This document shows, piece by piece, positions 1-7,939 of a DNA stretch of 32,447 nt. Made by a program: the position numbers and the translations under genes. Positions within the stretch are counted from its first letter, which is position 1; each line of letters begins with the position of its first letter. The notes under the pieces were generated by a model. The model was not told the DNA's origin and ran no database searches. It saw nothing but the letters and a program-made list of their open reading frames with translations. The DNA comes from an uncultured Oleispira sp. (GTDB lineage Bacteria > Pseudomonadota > Gammaproteobacteria > Pseudomonadales > Oceanobacteraceae), in assembly GCA_913061415.1 (NCBI GenBank), contig CAJXUD010000022.1, forward strand, positions 1 to 32,447. The letters run 5' to 3'.

Positions 1-124
1 GTAGATTAAGCACTTTAGCTATATCAATAGCTTTTACATCAAGTTCAAATGTTAGTTTGATGACTTTAATCTTGAATTCTACAGAGTATTCAATGACTCG
101 TTCTGAGCTGAGTATTCTTGGCAT
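1..124 (-). mobile_element. IS3-family transposase OrfA, N-terminal part (runs off left edge)
   Basis: Reading leftward from the ATG at 124-122 gives about 41 residues. They contain SVEFKIKVIKLTFELDVKAI followed by DIAKVLNL, the typical start of an IS3-type OrfA helix-turn-helix. An AGGT-like ribosome site lies just upstream. The remaining OrfA, OrfB and the far inverted repeat lie outside the window. The insertion sequence end should fall at about 165-175, where the dehydrogenase reading frame begins to match its family. The family assignment is by recognition of the N-terminus only. Confidence 0.7.
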
Positions 125-170
125 GTGTTACCTACCTTTTGGTTAAGATAGGCGTCTACTTTATTGGGTA

Positions 171-1007
171 AGCTCTCCTGGGGCTAAAGTTATTTTCGCT
201 TGTCGTAATATTCAAAAAGGGGAAGATGCTTTGCGTCGCTGCAAAGCCTTACATTCCCAAAGTGAGCTGGCCTTTTTCCCTCTAGATCTTGCATCAGCTG
301 ACAGCATCAAACATTTTTGCAATGAAGTTAAAGATGAAACCATCGATACGCTAATCTGCAATGCGGGGTTGGTACCAACAAGCTACCAAGAAACACAAGA
401 AGGATTAGAAATGACCGTAGGCGTATGCCACTTCGGTCACTTTTTACTTACCCAACTTCTACTACCTCAGCTTTTACAAGCACAAGAACTCACTGGAAAA
501 GCACCACGTGTCGTCATGGTTTCTAGTGAATCTCATAGAATGCCACTGAAACTTAATTTCAATAAATTTCCGCTAAAGAAAACAGATACGTTTTTTCCAT
601 TTATGGCTTATGGCCAAGCCAAATTATGCAATGCGCTGTTTGCTAACGAGTTACAACGTCGCTATCAAGATCAAGGCCTCACCGCTTGCTCGCTCCACCC
701 AGGTGCATTGATTACCACCAGCTTTGGCCGTGACTCGGGCTTTTTATCGCTACTCTTTAAAGTCGTCAGCCCATTAACTAAAAATCCAAATCAAGGCGCA
801 GCAACCACAGTGTATTGTGCTAGCCATGAAAACACGGCGGAGTTGGCAGGGAAATACTTCTCTCATTGCAAGCCAGTGCGCAGTACTAAAGAAGCTAACA
901 ACCCAGAGACAGCAAGAAAGCTATGGGAAGTGAGTGAGGAATGGATGAAGGGGCTTAATATTTCAGCAGTTCAAACAGAAAATGAAGATGCCGTTGAGTG
1001 CGCTTAA
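171..1007 (+). pseudogene. Short-chain dehydrogenase/reductase, 5'-truncated by the IS element
   Basis: The open frame extends back to 147, but family-like sequence begins only near 180 (GAKVIFACRNIQKGEDALRR). The usual N-terminal TGxxxGIG nucleotide-binding loop is absent, and the IS3-type element lies immediately upstream. The rest is well kept: CNAG in the fourth strand, the catalytic serine region MVSSESH, and the YGQAK (YxxxK) active site, as in retinol dehydrogenase/WWOX-like SDRs. A TTG at 231 could start a 258-residue product, but without the Rossmann loop it should not bind NAD(P). A decayed copy of its last 170 bp lies at 3030-3199. I call it a disrupted gene; a functional short form is unlikely. 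Confidence 0.75.
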
Positions 1008-1025
1008 TATCACTCTCTATAAAAT

Positions 1026-1069
1026 AGTAGTGTGACATTAAACTACTGCTTAGCTTTCCAGCTAAGCAG
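1026..1069. terminator. Convergent hairpin between SDR and Fic genes
   Basis: A perfect 9-bp stem, CTGCTTAGC (1046-1054) and GCTAAGCAG (1061-1069) with a 6-nt loop, sits over the last codons of the Fic gene. A weaker AGTAGT/ACTACT dyad overlaps it at 1026-1047. It is followed by a T-rich stretch on the plus strand, so it could end transcription of the SDR and perhaps of the opposing gene. The T-tract is not clean. Confidence 0.45.
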
Positions 1070-2440
1070 CTCTTCTTTTGAAAGCCCCATACCTGCAATA
1101 TTAAAAGGCTCTAGGTTTTCCAGATCTTGCTGCACGTCTGCTATAAACTTTTCTCGATGCTCTGTCGGAACTTCCCTTTTACTAAAAGATTCGATGCGCT
1201 TCTGAATAGCGGCACCTACAAGCAAACCACTAACAACCTCACTGATGAGCCTTCGTCTTTCTCCACGATAGCGAACTCTTAACGTATCGATCCCCATCGC
1301 GCCTACCACCACACTGTAGTGTTCACAGCTACGAATATACGAACGAATAAACAGTTCGACCATGGGTCTTTCATTATTCAATTCATAACAGGCAATCATC
1401 GCAGAAGCATAATCATCTTTATCAAGATCAATAAAAGACAACGGTGATAAATTGTTTCTGACCAAAGGAATATTTGCACTTAATCGAGCCGTTCTTTTAT
1501 TCACATCAATAAACGCCTGTAGGTAGGCAATGTGAATCAGCAAAAAGAAACTCTGCTCAAAAGGATCATTAATCGCCGCCGCTTTATTAATAATCAATTG
1601 AAGCTGCTGCTCTAAACGCTGCTTACCTTCCATAGGAATATAAGTCGATGAGGTAATTCTTACACCGTCACTTCTTATTATTCCTGCACTGCCATTTGGC
1701 ACTAAACCTTCAGCCAATAAATAGTGCATAGTGCGAATATTTTCTTCACTCACTTGTAATCGATTGATACCTTCAACCAAAAAATTAATGGCATCTTTAT
1801 GATTCAGGATCATTACTTTATCTGCATCAATTTTATCGTCGGCTGACATACCCTGTAATAGCAGCTTCTCAGTGTCTGCCAAACTGTATGTATTACCTTC
1901 AAGTCTTGAAGAGTGATAACTCAAGTCGATTAATAAACGATTAAAGATCTGCTTGGCGTAAGTCCCTGCTGGCATCCCTACATTCAAACGCTGGCCAATT
2001 TCGTGTAACTGATTTCGCTCTTCAACATTCAGATAAAACGTAGTATTCGGCTGATAGCTTTCTAACCATTCATAACGATAAGTACAAGGTCGTCTTTCAT
2101 ATAATGGCGCACGAACCTTATTGATTACTTGCAGGCTTGCCGCAGAAAATGCAGATGATAAATTTGAAGGAGAAGCAGTCGCGTTATATTCGGCACTGTC
2201 TTCTGATATCAAAGGTTCATGAACTAGAGGCTCTGAAATCAAAGGTTCGTGAACAGCATAGTGATAGCGTCTGCCCTTACGCTCACCACTTGCTTCAATT
2301 AACCCCTGCTCTACCAGCTTTGACAACCAACGCCTTAAGGTTCTATCGGGGGTCTCCAATCCAGCAGCAATGACAGAGAATGCTGTGGGAACAGTAAACT
2401 GTTTAACATGATTGAGTAGCAAGCTTTGTTCGTCTGACAT
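1043..2440 (-). CDS. Winged-helix Fic-domain protein (class II, His-to-Gln in the Fic motif)
   Basis: The first ~65 residues (KQFTVPTAFSVIAAGLETPD, then RTLRRWLSKLVEQGLIEASG) form a winged-helix DNA-binding domain. A linker with a small duplication (EPLISEPLVHEPLISE) leads to a Fic core. SYHSSRLEGN matches the N-terminal S-x-x-x-E-G-N inhibitory helix of class II Fic proteins. The Fic motif reads QAFIDVNKRTAR instead of HPFxxGNGRxxR, so the histidine that normally activates the target hydroxyl is glutamine; the Asn and Arg that handle phosphates remain. From memory this QxF variant recurs in a subfamily, so it may be selected rather than decay. The start is placed at the ATG at 2440; a GTG at 2449 would also work but lies in a repeated operator-like element. 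The winged helix plus the upstream repeats suggest autoregulation. The target is unknown. Confidence 0.8.
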   Translation of the reverse strand: MSDEQSLLLNHVKQFTVPTAFSVIAAGLETPDRTLRRWLSKLVEQGLIEASGERKGRRYHYAVHEPLISEPLVHEPLISEDSAEYNATASPSNLSSAFSAASLQVINKVRAPLYERRPCTYRYEWLESYQPNTTFYLNVEERNQLHEIGQRLNVGMPAGTYAKQIFNRLLIDLSYHSSRLEGNTYSLADTEKLLLQGMSADDKIDADKVMILNHKDAINFLVEGINRLQVSEENIRTMHYLLAEGLVPNGSAGIIRSDGVRITSSTYIPMEGKQRLEQQLQLIINKAAAINDPFEQSFFLLIHIAYLQAFIDVNKRTARLSANIPLVRNNLSPLSFIDLDKDDYASAMIACYELNNERPMVELFIRSYIRSCEHYSVVVGAMGIDTLRVRYRGERRRLISEVVSGLLVGAAIQKRIESFSKREVPTEHREKFIADVQQDLENLEPFNIAGMGLSKEELLSWKAKQ

Positions 2441-2580
2441 ATCGGCCACATTTACTTAGAAAAATAGGGAGTGGCCGATATAATAGCAATAATGTTATAT
2501 TTCTTACAGTTATCGGCCAGATAATAGTAATAATGGCCAATAAAGTCAGTTTATATTGGCTACTATTGCTTTATCGGCCA
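2440..2580. promoter_or_regulatory. Array of six 9-bp operator-like elements upstream of the Fic gene
   Basis: TATCGGCCA occurs at 2440-2448, 2511-2519 and 2572-2580. Its inverse TGGCCGATA is at 2472-2480, and variants TGGCCAATA (2534-2542) and TATTGGCTA (2554-2562) complete the set. Several copies are followed by the same AT-rich tail (ATAATAGYAATAATG). The copies form facing pairs of about 30 bp, the most symmetric being 2511-2542 and 2554-2580. The likely role is binding of the Fic protein's own winged-helix domain. That is inference; the repeats are direct observation. Confidence 0.65.
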
Positions 2581-2887
2581 CCATCAACATCTGGCGACCC
2601 GAACCTGCCGACGACGAATCAACCAAGCGGAAATGCAGTTCATCTAATGGAGACCACACGATAGAGTGAATAACGAAATCAATCGCACCCCACTGATTTT
2701 TGGCTTCAGCGAAAACAGCTTCTAGCTAGAGGGCAACGAACGGTTTTGATTTTTCATTAAGATAAGTAATGCAGAGTTCAGCACCCTGCTCACTTAATAC
2801 CTCTGCAATTCCGTATGCAATTGAGTGGCGGTTTGCAATACCCAATACGATGCCACGCTTACCTTCCAATGATAATGAGGTACTCAT
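2580..2887 (-). pseudogene. Enoyl-ACP reductase FabI, decayed N-terminal fragment
   Basis: From the ATG at 2887 (preceded by GGAG) the frame reads LEGKRGIVLGIANRHSIAYG, then IAEVLSEQGAELCITYLNEK, unmistakably the FabI N-terminus. After KPFVA there is an in-frame TAG at 2728-2726 (codon 54). The frame then resumes with AVFAEAKNQWGAIDFVIHSI and PLDELHFRLVDSS, which normally lie some 30 residues further on, so an internal stretch has been deleted. The 3' half with the Tyr/Lys active site is missing, and the fragment ends where the Fic operator array starts. It cannot encode an active reductase. Confidence 0.8.
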
Positions 2888-3029
2888 TTTCAAACTCCAT
2901 AGAATTAGTATTTTATAATGCGCTGCATTAGAGAATACTGAGCTTAGAAGTCTGGAGTATTATTTATTTGTGACAGTTGGGTGAATCTTCAATTCAATGA
3001 CTGTGTATTGCGCGTGTCATTAAAATACT

Positions 3030-3199
3030 GAGGAGCTAGCAGGAAAGCACTTATTGCATTGCAAATCAGTGCGCAGTACTAAAAAGTCAATAACCCTTAG
3101 GCAGCAAGGAAATTATGGGAAGTGAGTGAGGAGTGGGTGAAGGGGCTTAATATTTCATCAGTTCGGTTGGCTAAAAAAGATGCAGTTGAGTGTGTTTAA
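3030..3199 (+). pseudogene. Second, decayed copy of the SDR 3' end
   Basis: This 170-bp stretch matches 838-1007 closely, for example GTGCGCAGTACTAAA and GGGAAGTGAGTGAGGA in both, and the stop codons align. Translation gives ELAGK..LHCKSVRSTKK, then after a 1-nt deletion near 3090 the other frame continues with KLWEVSEEWVKGLNIS and ends DAVECV. The 5' part of the gene is absent. Together with 838-1007 it forms an imperfect direct repeat bracketing the Fic gene and the FabI fragment. Confidence 0.75.
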
Positions 3200-3230
3200 T
3201 ATCGTAATAATCTGACATTTAGTATCCATA

Positions 3231-3332
3231 ATGAAAGATTCAGCACTCGTCGACATAGGGCTACAGCTTAAAGAAATCCGTAATTATCGCGGCCAAACTC
3301 AACAACAAGCTGTCCATAATTCTTACTCATAA
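3231..3332 (+). pseudogene. Stub of an XRE/HipB-like DNA-binding protein
   Basis: A 33-codon frame from ATG 3231 reads MKDSALVDIGLQLKEIRNYR then GQTQQQAVHNSYS and stops. The pattern IGLQLKEIRNYRGQTQQQA resembles the first helices of XRE/HipB repressors (IGxxLrelRkxrGlTQxxlA), but the recognition helix and everything after it are missing. No hipA-like gene follows. It is short, so this is a tentative reading. Confidence 0.4.
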
Positions 3333-3641
3333 CTTCAAAGTATTAAATGCCTCTGCTGCTATCCAACACAGCAGACAAGTCCTGACTACCTAATTTTGCT
3401 AGCGTATTAATTTAACTGCATGACTGAATTTACCGCCTTGAAAAATTTCTTGAATTCGCCTAAGAGCTGGAAAAGTGAAGCTGTGGAAGAACTTACACCA
3501 AGAGATCACTAATAAACAAATACAGATCTACAGGATCCGATACGAGTACCATATGATCCTGTAATCTTTTAAAACCAAATATTCATAATATATTTGTACT
3601 ACTTCTATTGATTAATTGTCCAACTCAACATAAGTAATTAA
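3333..3641. other. Gene-poor spacer
   Basis: No convincing gene. A 30-codon frame at about 3420-3512 (MTEFTALKNFLNSPKSWKSE...) matches nothing I recognise and lacks a clear ribosome site. The only structured element is the hairpin at 3529-3570. Confidence 0.5.
3529..3570. terminator. Hairpin with T-tract between the remnant region and lipoprotein 1
   Basis: TACAGGATC (3529-3537) pairs perfectly with GATCCTGTA (3555-3563) across a 17-nt loop, followed by ATCTTTT on the plus strand. It lies downstream of the minus-strand lipoprotein gene as well, so it may serve both directions. The long loop lowers confidence. Confidence 0.45.
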
Positions 3642-5030
3642 TCAATATTTGGTAGAAATGAATAACCATTTTTTACCAGACCTTAATATCCCACCGTTAT
3701 CAAAATAAGACATCACGAATGGCTCTACGATTGTTCTTTCTGGAATATCACCACTGTAGCCGGGAAGGTTATTAAAATCGACCAACGTAAAACTATTTCC
3801 ATCCTCAGAGAAACGCTCGGCATCCACTTCATACTCAGAGCCATTACTGAGACCTATAATATGAAATACAGAATTCAAAGAATCAATTTGTGATGTTTTT
3901 GGTATAAAACTCAGTGATGTTTTATCTGCAGATATCGTGAAATCTGATTGCATGTACCCTTCTGGCTCAGTACTCAAAGGATTACTTATCTTAGTTTGAT
4001 TATCACTAGCCATATAAAGTCTATAGAAATCTCCATACTGGTATCTATGTTCAAATAAATCTCCTGCCTGAACAAAACTTGTAGGAACAATCCCCTGAAC
4101 ATGAATAGTCCTTTGAGAACTCTCAAAATCAGCAGAATTCAAATCTATTCCCCATGAGTTAGATGCCGCGGAACGATAAGCATAGCTATATCTAAACCCA
4201 TTCTCTTCGGACGTAGTGAAAGTATCAAGCTCAATAGCGTCGATGCTCAGAAAATCAAGAGTATAGGTATTATCAATATCTAATTGATTATTCAGCTTGC
4301 GATAAAGATACATCTGGCCTGAAGAATCGCCATATGCAGAGGCAACAATTGTTCTTGGGTCAGATAAATCAGAGAATTCAGCTCTTAACTCTCCACCGAT
4401 ACCACCTATTATCATTAATTTATCGATTGATAATGAGAGCGATAAATTAGCCTGCTCAGACGCTATAGTAATACTCTCAGAGCTACACCAGTCTGCTCTG
4501 GTATTAAGATCTTCGAGCAGCCTCAAAATCCTAACGATAAAATATAGATTTCCAGTTTCATCTTCACAGCCAGTAACGGTTGAAATATCCCCTTTAGAGT
4601 CAGTAACTTCGATGTTCAGGAGTGTATTATCTAATTTCTTCCAATTACTAACCCCATGCCTCACAGCAAAATATGAGAGAGGAGATGCATCGAAAGTTAA
4701 TATTGGATTATTACTAGTTTCAGTTCCTGTTTCGGTGCCTGTTTCACTGCCTGCTTCAGTGCCTGCTTCAGTGCCTGTTTCAGTGCCTGTTTCGGTGCCT
4801 GTTTCAGTGCCTGTTTCGGTGCCTGTTTCACTGCCTGCTTCAGTGCCTGTTTCAGTGCCTGTTTCACTGCCTGTTTCAGTGCCTGTTTCGGTGCCTGTTT
4901 CAGTGCCTGTTTCAGTGCCTGTTTCAGTGCCTGTTTCAGTGCCTGTTTCACCCCCGTGCTCATCTGCCGCTTCGCCGCCACAAGCACTCAAGATCAGTGA
5001 AAATACTATTAATAATAAATATTTCTGCAT
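3642..5030 (-). CDS. Repeat-containing lipoprotein, function unknown
   Basis: This 462-residue protein starts MQKYLLLIVFSLILSACGG: a short signal with a lipobox ending LSAC, so it should be lipidated and membrane-anchored. Residues ~27-107 are about twenty tetrapeptides E-[TA]-G-[TS], a flexible acidic Thr/Gly stalk encoded by the 12-bp array. The remaining ~355 residues carry no motif I recognise; they are rich in short polar and beta-prone segments and contain two cysteines near 153 and 181. The layout suggests an outer-membrane or surface lipoprotein holding a globular domain on a spacer. A palindrome shared with two other units lies 99-116 bp upstream of the start, so it is probably co-regulated with lipoprotein 2 and the transglycosylase operon. 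Confidence 0.8.
   Translation of the reverse strand: MQKYLLLIVFSLILSACGGEAADEHGGETGTETGTETGTETGTETGTETGTETGSETGTETGTEAGSETGTETGTETGTETGTETGTEAGTEAGSETGTETGTETSNNPILTFDASPLSYFAVRHGVSNWKKLDNTLLNIEVTDSKGDISTVTGCEDETGNLYFIVRILRLLEDLNTRADWCSSESITIASEQANLSLSLSIDKLMIIGGIGGELRAEFSDLSDPRTIVASAYGDSSGQMYLYRKLNNQLDIDNTYTLDFLSIDAIELDTFTTSEENGFRYSYAYRSAASNSWGIDLNSADFESSQRTIHVQGIVPTSFVQAGDLFEHRYQYGDFYRLYMASDNQTKISNPLSTEPEGYMQSDFTISADKTSLSFIPKTSQIDSLNSVFHIIGLSNGSEYEVDAERFSEDGNSFTLVDFNNLPGYSGDIPERTIVEPFVMSYFDNGGILRSGKKWLFISTKY
4717..4950. repeat. 12-bp tandem array inside the lipoprotein gene (~19.5 copies)
   Basis: The plus-strand unit is GTTTCAGTGCCT with variants GTTTCGGTGCCT, GTTTCACTGCCT and GCTTCAGTGCCT. 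Because the unit is 12 bp, gain or loss of copies keeps the reading frame and only changes stalk length. The substitutions are mostly synonymous or Thr/Ala and Thr/Ser, so the array is not brand new. The repeat also opens long spurious frames (Val-Pro-Val-Ser and Lys-Gln-Ala-Leu types) in other frames. Confidence 0.95.
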
Positions 5031-5443
5031 AACATTCCTATGTTTTAAGCAATTAGCCAGCTCTTAAAAATAAGCTTTATGACTAGATTCATGACTCTAG
5101 AACTATAGTAAGTAGCGAAAATATTCATACCCTTACAAGTTAGGGTATTGCCATTATTTTGGTTAGAATTTGTGTCTTTTTGTAATTTTTAGTAAAGCCC
5201 TACAAGCCATCCTAACTCCACACTACAAAGTTGATGACTATCCAGAGCTCTAAAGCGATATAACATTAATCATCACTATTAAGTAAAACTTAATTCTTTA
5301 TGACAACTGTATTGAAAGCCTAGATTCAACTCGTAAAGGCAACAATCCTGTAATTTAGATTTACTCATACTAAGCCGTTAATTCATTGACATAAATAAAA
5401 GTCACAAACAGCTTATGTCCACATCATAATCTATAGCATGTCT
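5031..5443. other. Intergenic region with regulatory site for lipoprotein 1
   Basis: It holds the palindrome at 5129-5146 and its promoter (5102-5148). Nearer the gene, CTAGA/TCTAG (about 5082-5099) may form a small 5' leader hairpin. The remaining ~290 bp towards the lipoprotein 2 stop are AT-rich, and I see no gene or clear terminator in them. Confidence 0.5.
5102..5148 (-). promoter_or_regulatory. Palindromic operator A and -10 box of lipoprotein 1
   Basis: ATACCCT (5127-5133) and AGGGTAT (5142-5148) form a perfect dyad; the 18-bp core ACCCTTAC-AA-GTTAGGGT spans 5129-5146. Downstream on the minus strand a TATAGT (5107-5102) fits a -10 box, its first base 30.5 bp from the dyad centre. That puts the dyad at about -42 from the predicted start site, the class II position used by LuxR-type activators. 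Confidence 0.6.
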
Positions 5444-6325
5444 TCATAAGTTCAGATTATAAGAATAAGAAACTGTTGAAGTGTAAACTGAATTTACAGC
5501 TGTATTACTTCCAGTTGATGTAGTTATTGATGGTTGAGGCATTAAAAAATCAGCTTCACGTAAATCAACTCTATGTTTATTAGGTAGCAAGTGCAGAAGA
5601 TATGAGCCTTTATTCTCCGGCTCAGTTGGAATAGCGTACATCCATAAATGTGAACCATTATCAGCTGTTATTTTTATAATACTAACTATCGACTCTTCAC
5701 CACTTGATATCGATTTTATTTCCTCTTCAACAAAATAATTAATGAGACTGCTTTCTTCTATTAACACTTCTGAGCTTTGAGCATGATTTGAAATATAACC
5801 AAAATCAAGAAGATCATCACTTAATTTTGCCATTTCATATTTAGCTGTACGTCTATTAGCTCCACCATTATTCTCTATGACATACTCAATTGAAATTCTG
5901 TTTCCATTTGCATTAGCGATTTCAGCGAGCTCAAGAGTCCCGTTGAACGTTGATATTTTAATCACTTCTTTACCATTTTCAATGACAGATGCAAGATAAA
6001 CACTTGGCATTATCTCAGCGGGAATGTCCTGTGTATTGATATGAGAGGACACCTTAAAAACACCTCTTTGCTTGGAATACATTTTATCACCTATTCCATA
6101 TTCATCTAATATTTCCGTTGTAACCGCCCATGTACCTCTCAATGAATTTTTATTCAACTGTCTACCAGCGATTAAATCTGCGTAGTTGCTAATATCTATG
6201 TCTAATTCTTCATAATCACTAGAGCTAACATTTTCTTTAGTAACATCGGCATTCTCCTTAGCTGCCTCAGAATCACCACCACACGCAATCAATAACATGG
6301 AAAGAATAACCAATAAAATTTTCAT
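5444..6325 (-). CDS. Small lipoprotein, function unknown
   Basis: This 293-residue protein starts MKILLVILSMLLIACGGDSE, a clean lipoprotein signal with lipobox LLIAC and an acidic spacer (EAAKENADVTKENVSSSD). The body is beta-prone; a segment near residues 63-110 (LRGTWAVTTEILDEY, then RGVFKVSSHI) hints at a lipocalin- or beta-sandwich-like 'GTW' strand, a weak resemblance only. The last 25 residues are Ser/Thr/Tyr-rich (STVSYSYNLNL). I do not recognise the family. It lies 413 bp upstream of lipoprotein 1 on the same strand and has its own promoter with the shared palindrome at 6469-6486. Confidence 0.75.
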   Translation of the reverse strand: MKILLVILSMLLIACGGDSEAAKENADVTKENVSSSDYEELDIDISNYADLIAGRQLNKNSLRGTWAVTTEILDEYGIGDKMYSKQRGVFKVSSHINTQDIPAEIMPSVYLASVIENGKEVIKISTFNGTLELAEIANANGNRISIEYVIENNGGANRRTAKYEMAKLSDDLLDFGYISNHAQSSEVLIEESSLINYFVEEEIKSISSGEESIVSIIKITADNGSHLWMYAIPTEPENKGSYLLHLLPNKHRVDLREADFLMPQPSITTSTGSNTAVNSVYTSTVSYSYNLNL

Positions 6326-6802
6326 AATACAAAATCCTTGTTCGTTAAGTTTTCAAGGAACATCAATACCTAAAGAAGCAAATAAGTACTTCGCAGACAT
6401 CATAATACTCCCAAATATCATTTCGCTAATTGCATGTAAAATCTTAACGTATACAATTTACTCATAACACCCTAAATCTTTAGGGTCCAACAGTAATAAA
6501 AACCTTTTTACCACTCATAATTTTCATTTATAACTAAAACTCATCATTACAAACGAGCAAAGCAGTCGAAAAAAATAAATGAATACAACCTAAAGAAGTG
6601 AGTAATAGCGAAAAAAATGGCATTTCGATTTATATGCAGGTGCAAGAACATAAATGGATTTACGAACGATTATCTTGAATCTAAAACTAGTCAGGACCTA
6701 ATTTCAGAATAATTTTAAGAGGTATATTAAGTATGATAACGACCATAAATGAATCAATTAAGAAATCACCGACTAGGCAGTAAACAATAAGTAAGTAAAC
6801 AA
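6326..6802. other. AT-rich intergenic region upstream of lipoprotein 2
   Basis: It contains the operator/promoter at 6441-6488. The stretch 6490-6802, between the operator and the LuxR-type gene stop, is A-rich with no convincing frame, terminator or RNA gene that I can identify. It is long enough to hold a small RNA, but nothing positive shows one. Confidence 0.5.
6441..6488 (-). promoter_or_regulatory. Palindromic operator B and -10 box of lipoprotein 2
   Basis: ACCCTAAA (6469-6476), TC, TTTAGGGT (6479-6486) is a perfect 8+2+8 palindrome. On the minus strand TAAGAT (6446-6441, four of six consensus bases) begins 31.5 bp from the dyad centre, the same geometry as site C. The leader to the start codon at 6325 is then about 110 nt. 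Confidence 0.6.
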
Positions 6803-7939
6803 CTAGTCCTCTAACGGAATACAACCAATCAGGTTAATCAGTTCAAGCTGATTAACCGCACCGGTTTTGGCATAGCAACTTTGAATTTGCTCCCTGACAG
6901 TATTAACAGATTTACACTCAAGCTCTGCAATTTTCTTTGCAGGAATGTTTTTCATAAGTAAGGAACATACTTTAGCTTCAGACGTAGTCAGCTCAAAAAT
7001 TAATTTAAGTTGTTTTTCGGTTATTGATTGCATCCTGTCCCGTGAAACAAGATAGACCATAGCACCTACAAAAACCTCGCTCTGTTTCTGATTTTTCTCC
7101 ATCAATTCACAGACACCTACTGTAAAATGAGAGTTTTCTTCATTATGAACAGACACTGTTTTTGGTTCGTAGTCCAAATGCTTTTCTTTTGCAATTGAGA
7201 TAGTATTAGCTATTGAAAACTGTAGATTAAAGTCATTATCTTTATTATCTATCGAAAGTAATTTTTCGTTAACAACCAAGTTTTTAGAGGTAGATAAAAA
7301 ATCTTCCATAGGGTCATTACTAGCAATGACCTCTGCAAACTCATTTAATATTGCTACCGGTAATCTAAAGGTATTAATTAAAGGTTTAATAAGTGATTGA
7401 GAAGTTAATTCACTGGCAATCTTTAAACGTAGTTTGACAGCCGTAGTAAGATAAGGGGTTAGCTGAGTGAATCGATCTTCTTCTGCTTGTGTAAATGCCG
7501 GCTGCTCTGCACCTCGGTTAAAATGCACAGCACAAATAGACTCTTGGTCTTTGAATAAAGCCGTACCCGTAGAGTAAATAAAATTGTTAGGGATGGCCCA
7601 TTCCTGATAGGCAGCGGTAGATTCTAATTTTTCTTTATCCTCTCTAAGATTAGGTGTTAACCACTCACCTTCCGGACCAAATAGCATAAGGGTATGAGTA
7701 GTATCGCTATGAAAATACTTCATCGCATATTCGTTGAGTTGAATGTCCGATGGCCGAGTACCACTCCAGTCTTGAAAGCGTATGGATTGAGAAGACATGC
7801 TAATTAAATATAAATTGCAGCAGTTTAAATTGAAGTGCGATACCAATGTATCTAAAAAATCTTGCCAGCCAGTAACGGAATGATTTGCGAGAGTTAGCAG
7901 CTCTAGAAGATGTATGTCATCTTGATGTACAGAATTCAT
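6803..7939 (-). CDS. LuxR-family transcription regulator (paralogue 1)
   Basis: This is a 378-residue protein. Its C-terminal ~69 residues form a LuxR/GerE helix-turn-helix: LTTSEAKVCSLLMKNIPAKK, then IAELECKSVNTVREQIQS and CYAKTGAVNQLELINLI, with the usual SxNTVRxQ recognition helix. The N-terminal ~190 residues (WQDFLDTLVSHFNLNCCNLY, FTQAEEDRFTQLTPYL) look like a GAF/PAS-type sensor fold and do not resemble an acyl-homoserine-lactone-binding domain. No phosphoreceiver domain or luxI gene is visible. A second protein of the same plan lies at 12613-13662 (shared WQ-LL start, FTQxEExRFT, LRLPxxxLxEFxxxIAxNxxME, and HTH). It is the obvious candidate to bind the three palindromes; it has no copy of the site in its own upstream region. 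Confidence 0.85.
   Translation of the reverse strand: MNSVHQDDIHLLELLTLANHSVTGWQDFLDTLVSHFNLNCCNLYLISMSSQSIRFQDWSGTRPSDIQLNEYAMKYFHSDTTHTLMLFGPEGEWLTPNLREDKEKLESTAAYQEWAIPNNFIYSTGTALFKDQESICAVHFNRGAEQPAFTQAEEDRFTQLTPYLTTAVKLRLKIASELTSQSLIKPLINTFRLPVAILNEFAEVIASNDPMEDFLSTSKNLVVNEKLLSIDNKDNDFNLQFSIANTISIAKEKHLDYEPKTVSVHNEENSHFTVGVCELMEKNQKQSEVFVGAMVYLVSRDRMQSITEKQLKLIFELTTSEAKVCSLLMKNIPAKKIAELECKSVNTVREQIQSCYAKTGAVNQLELINLIGCIPLED

Noticed and set aside
4612-5067. Long plus-strand frame of Val-Pro-Val-Ser repeats, and a minus-strand Lys-Gln-Ala-Leu frame at 4697-4987
   Set aside because: Both are by-products of the 12-bp array, which has no stops in several frames. The lipoprotein frame has a signal peptide and a real globular domain; these do not.
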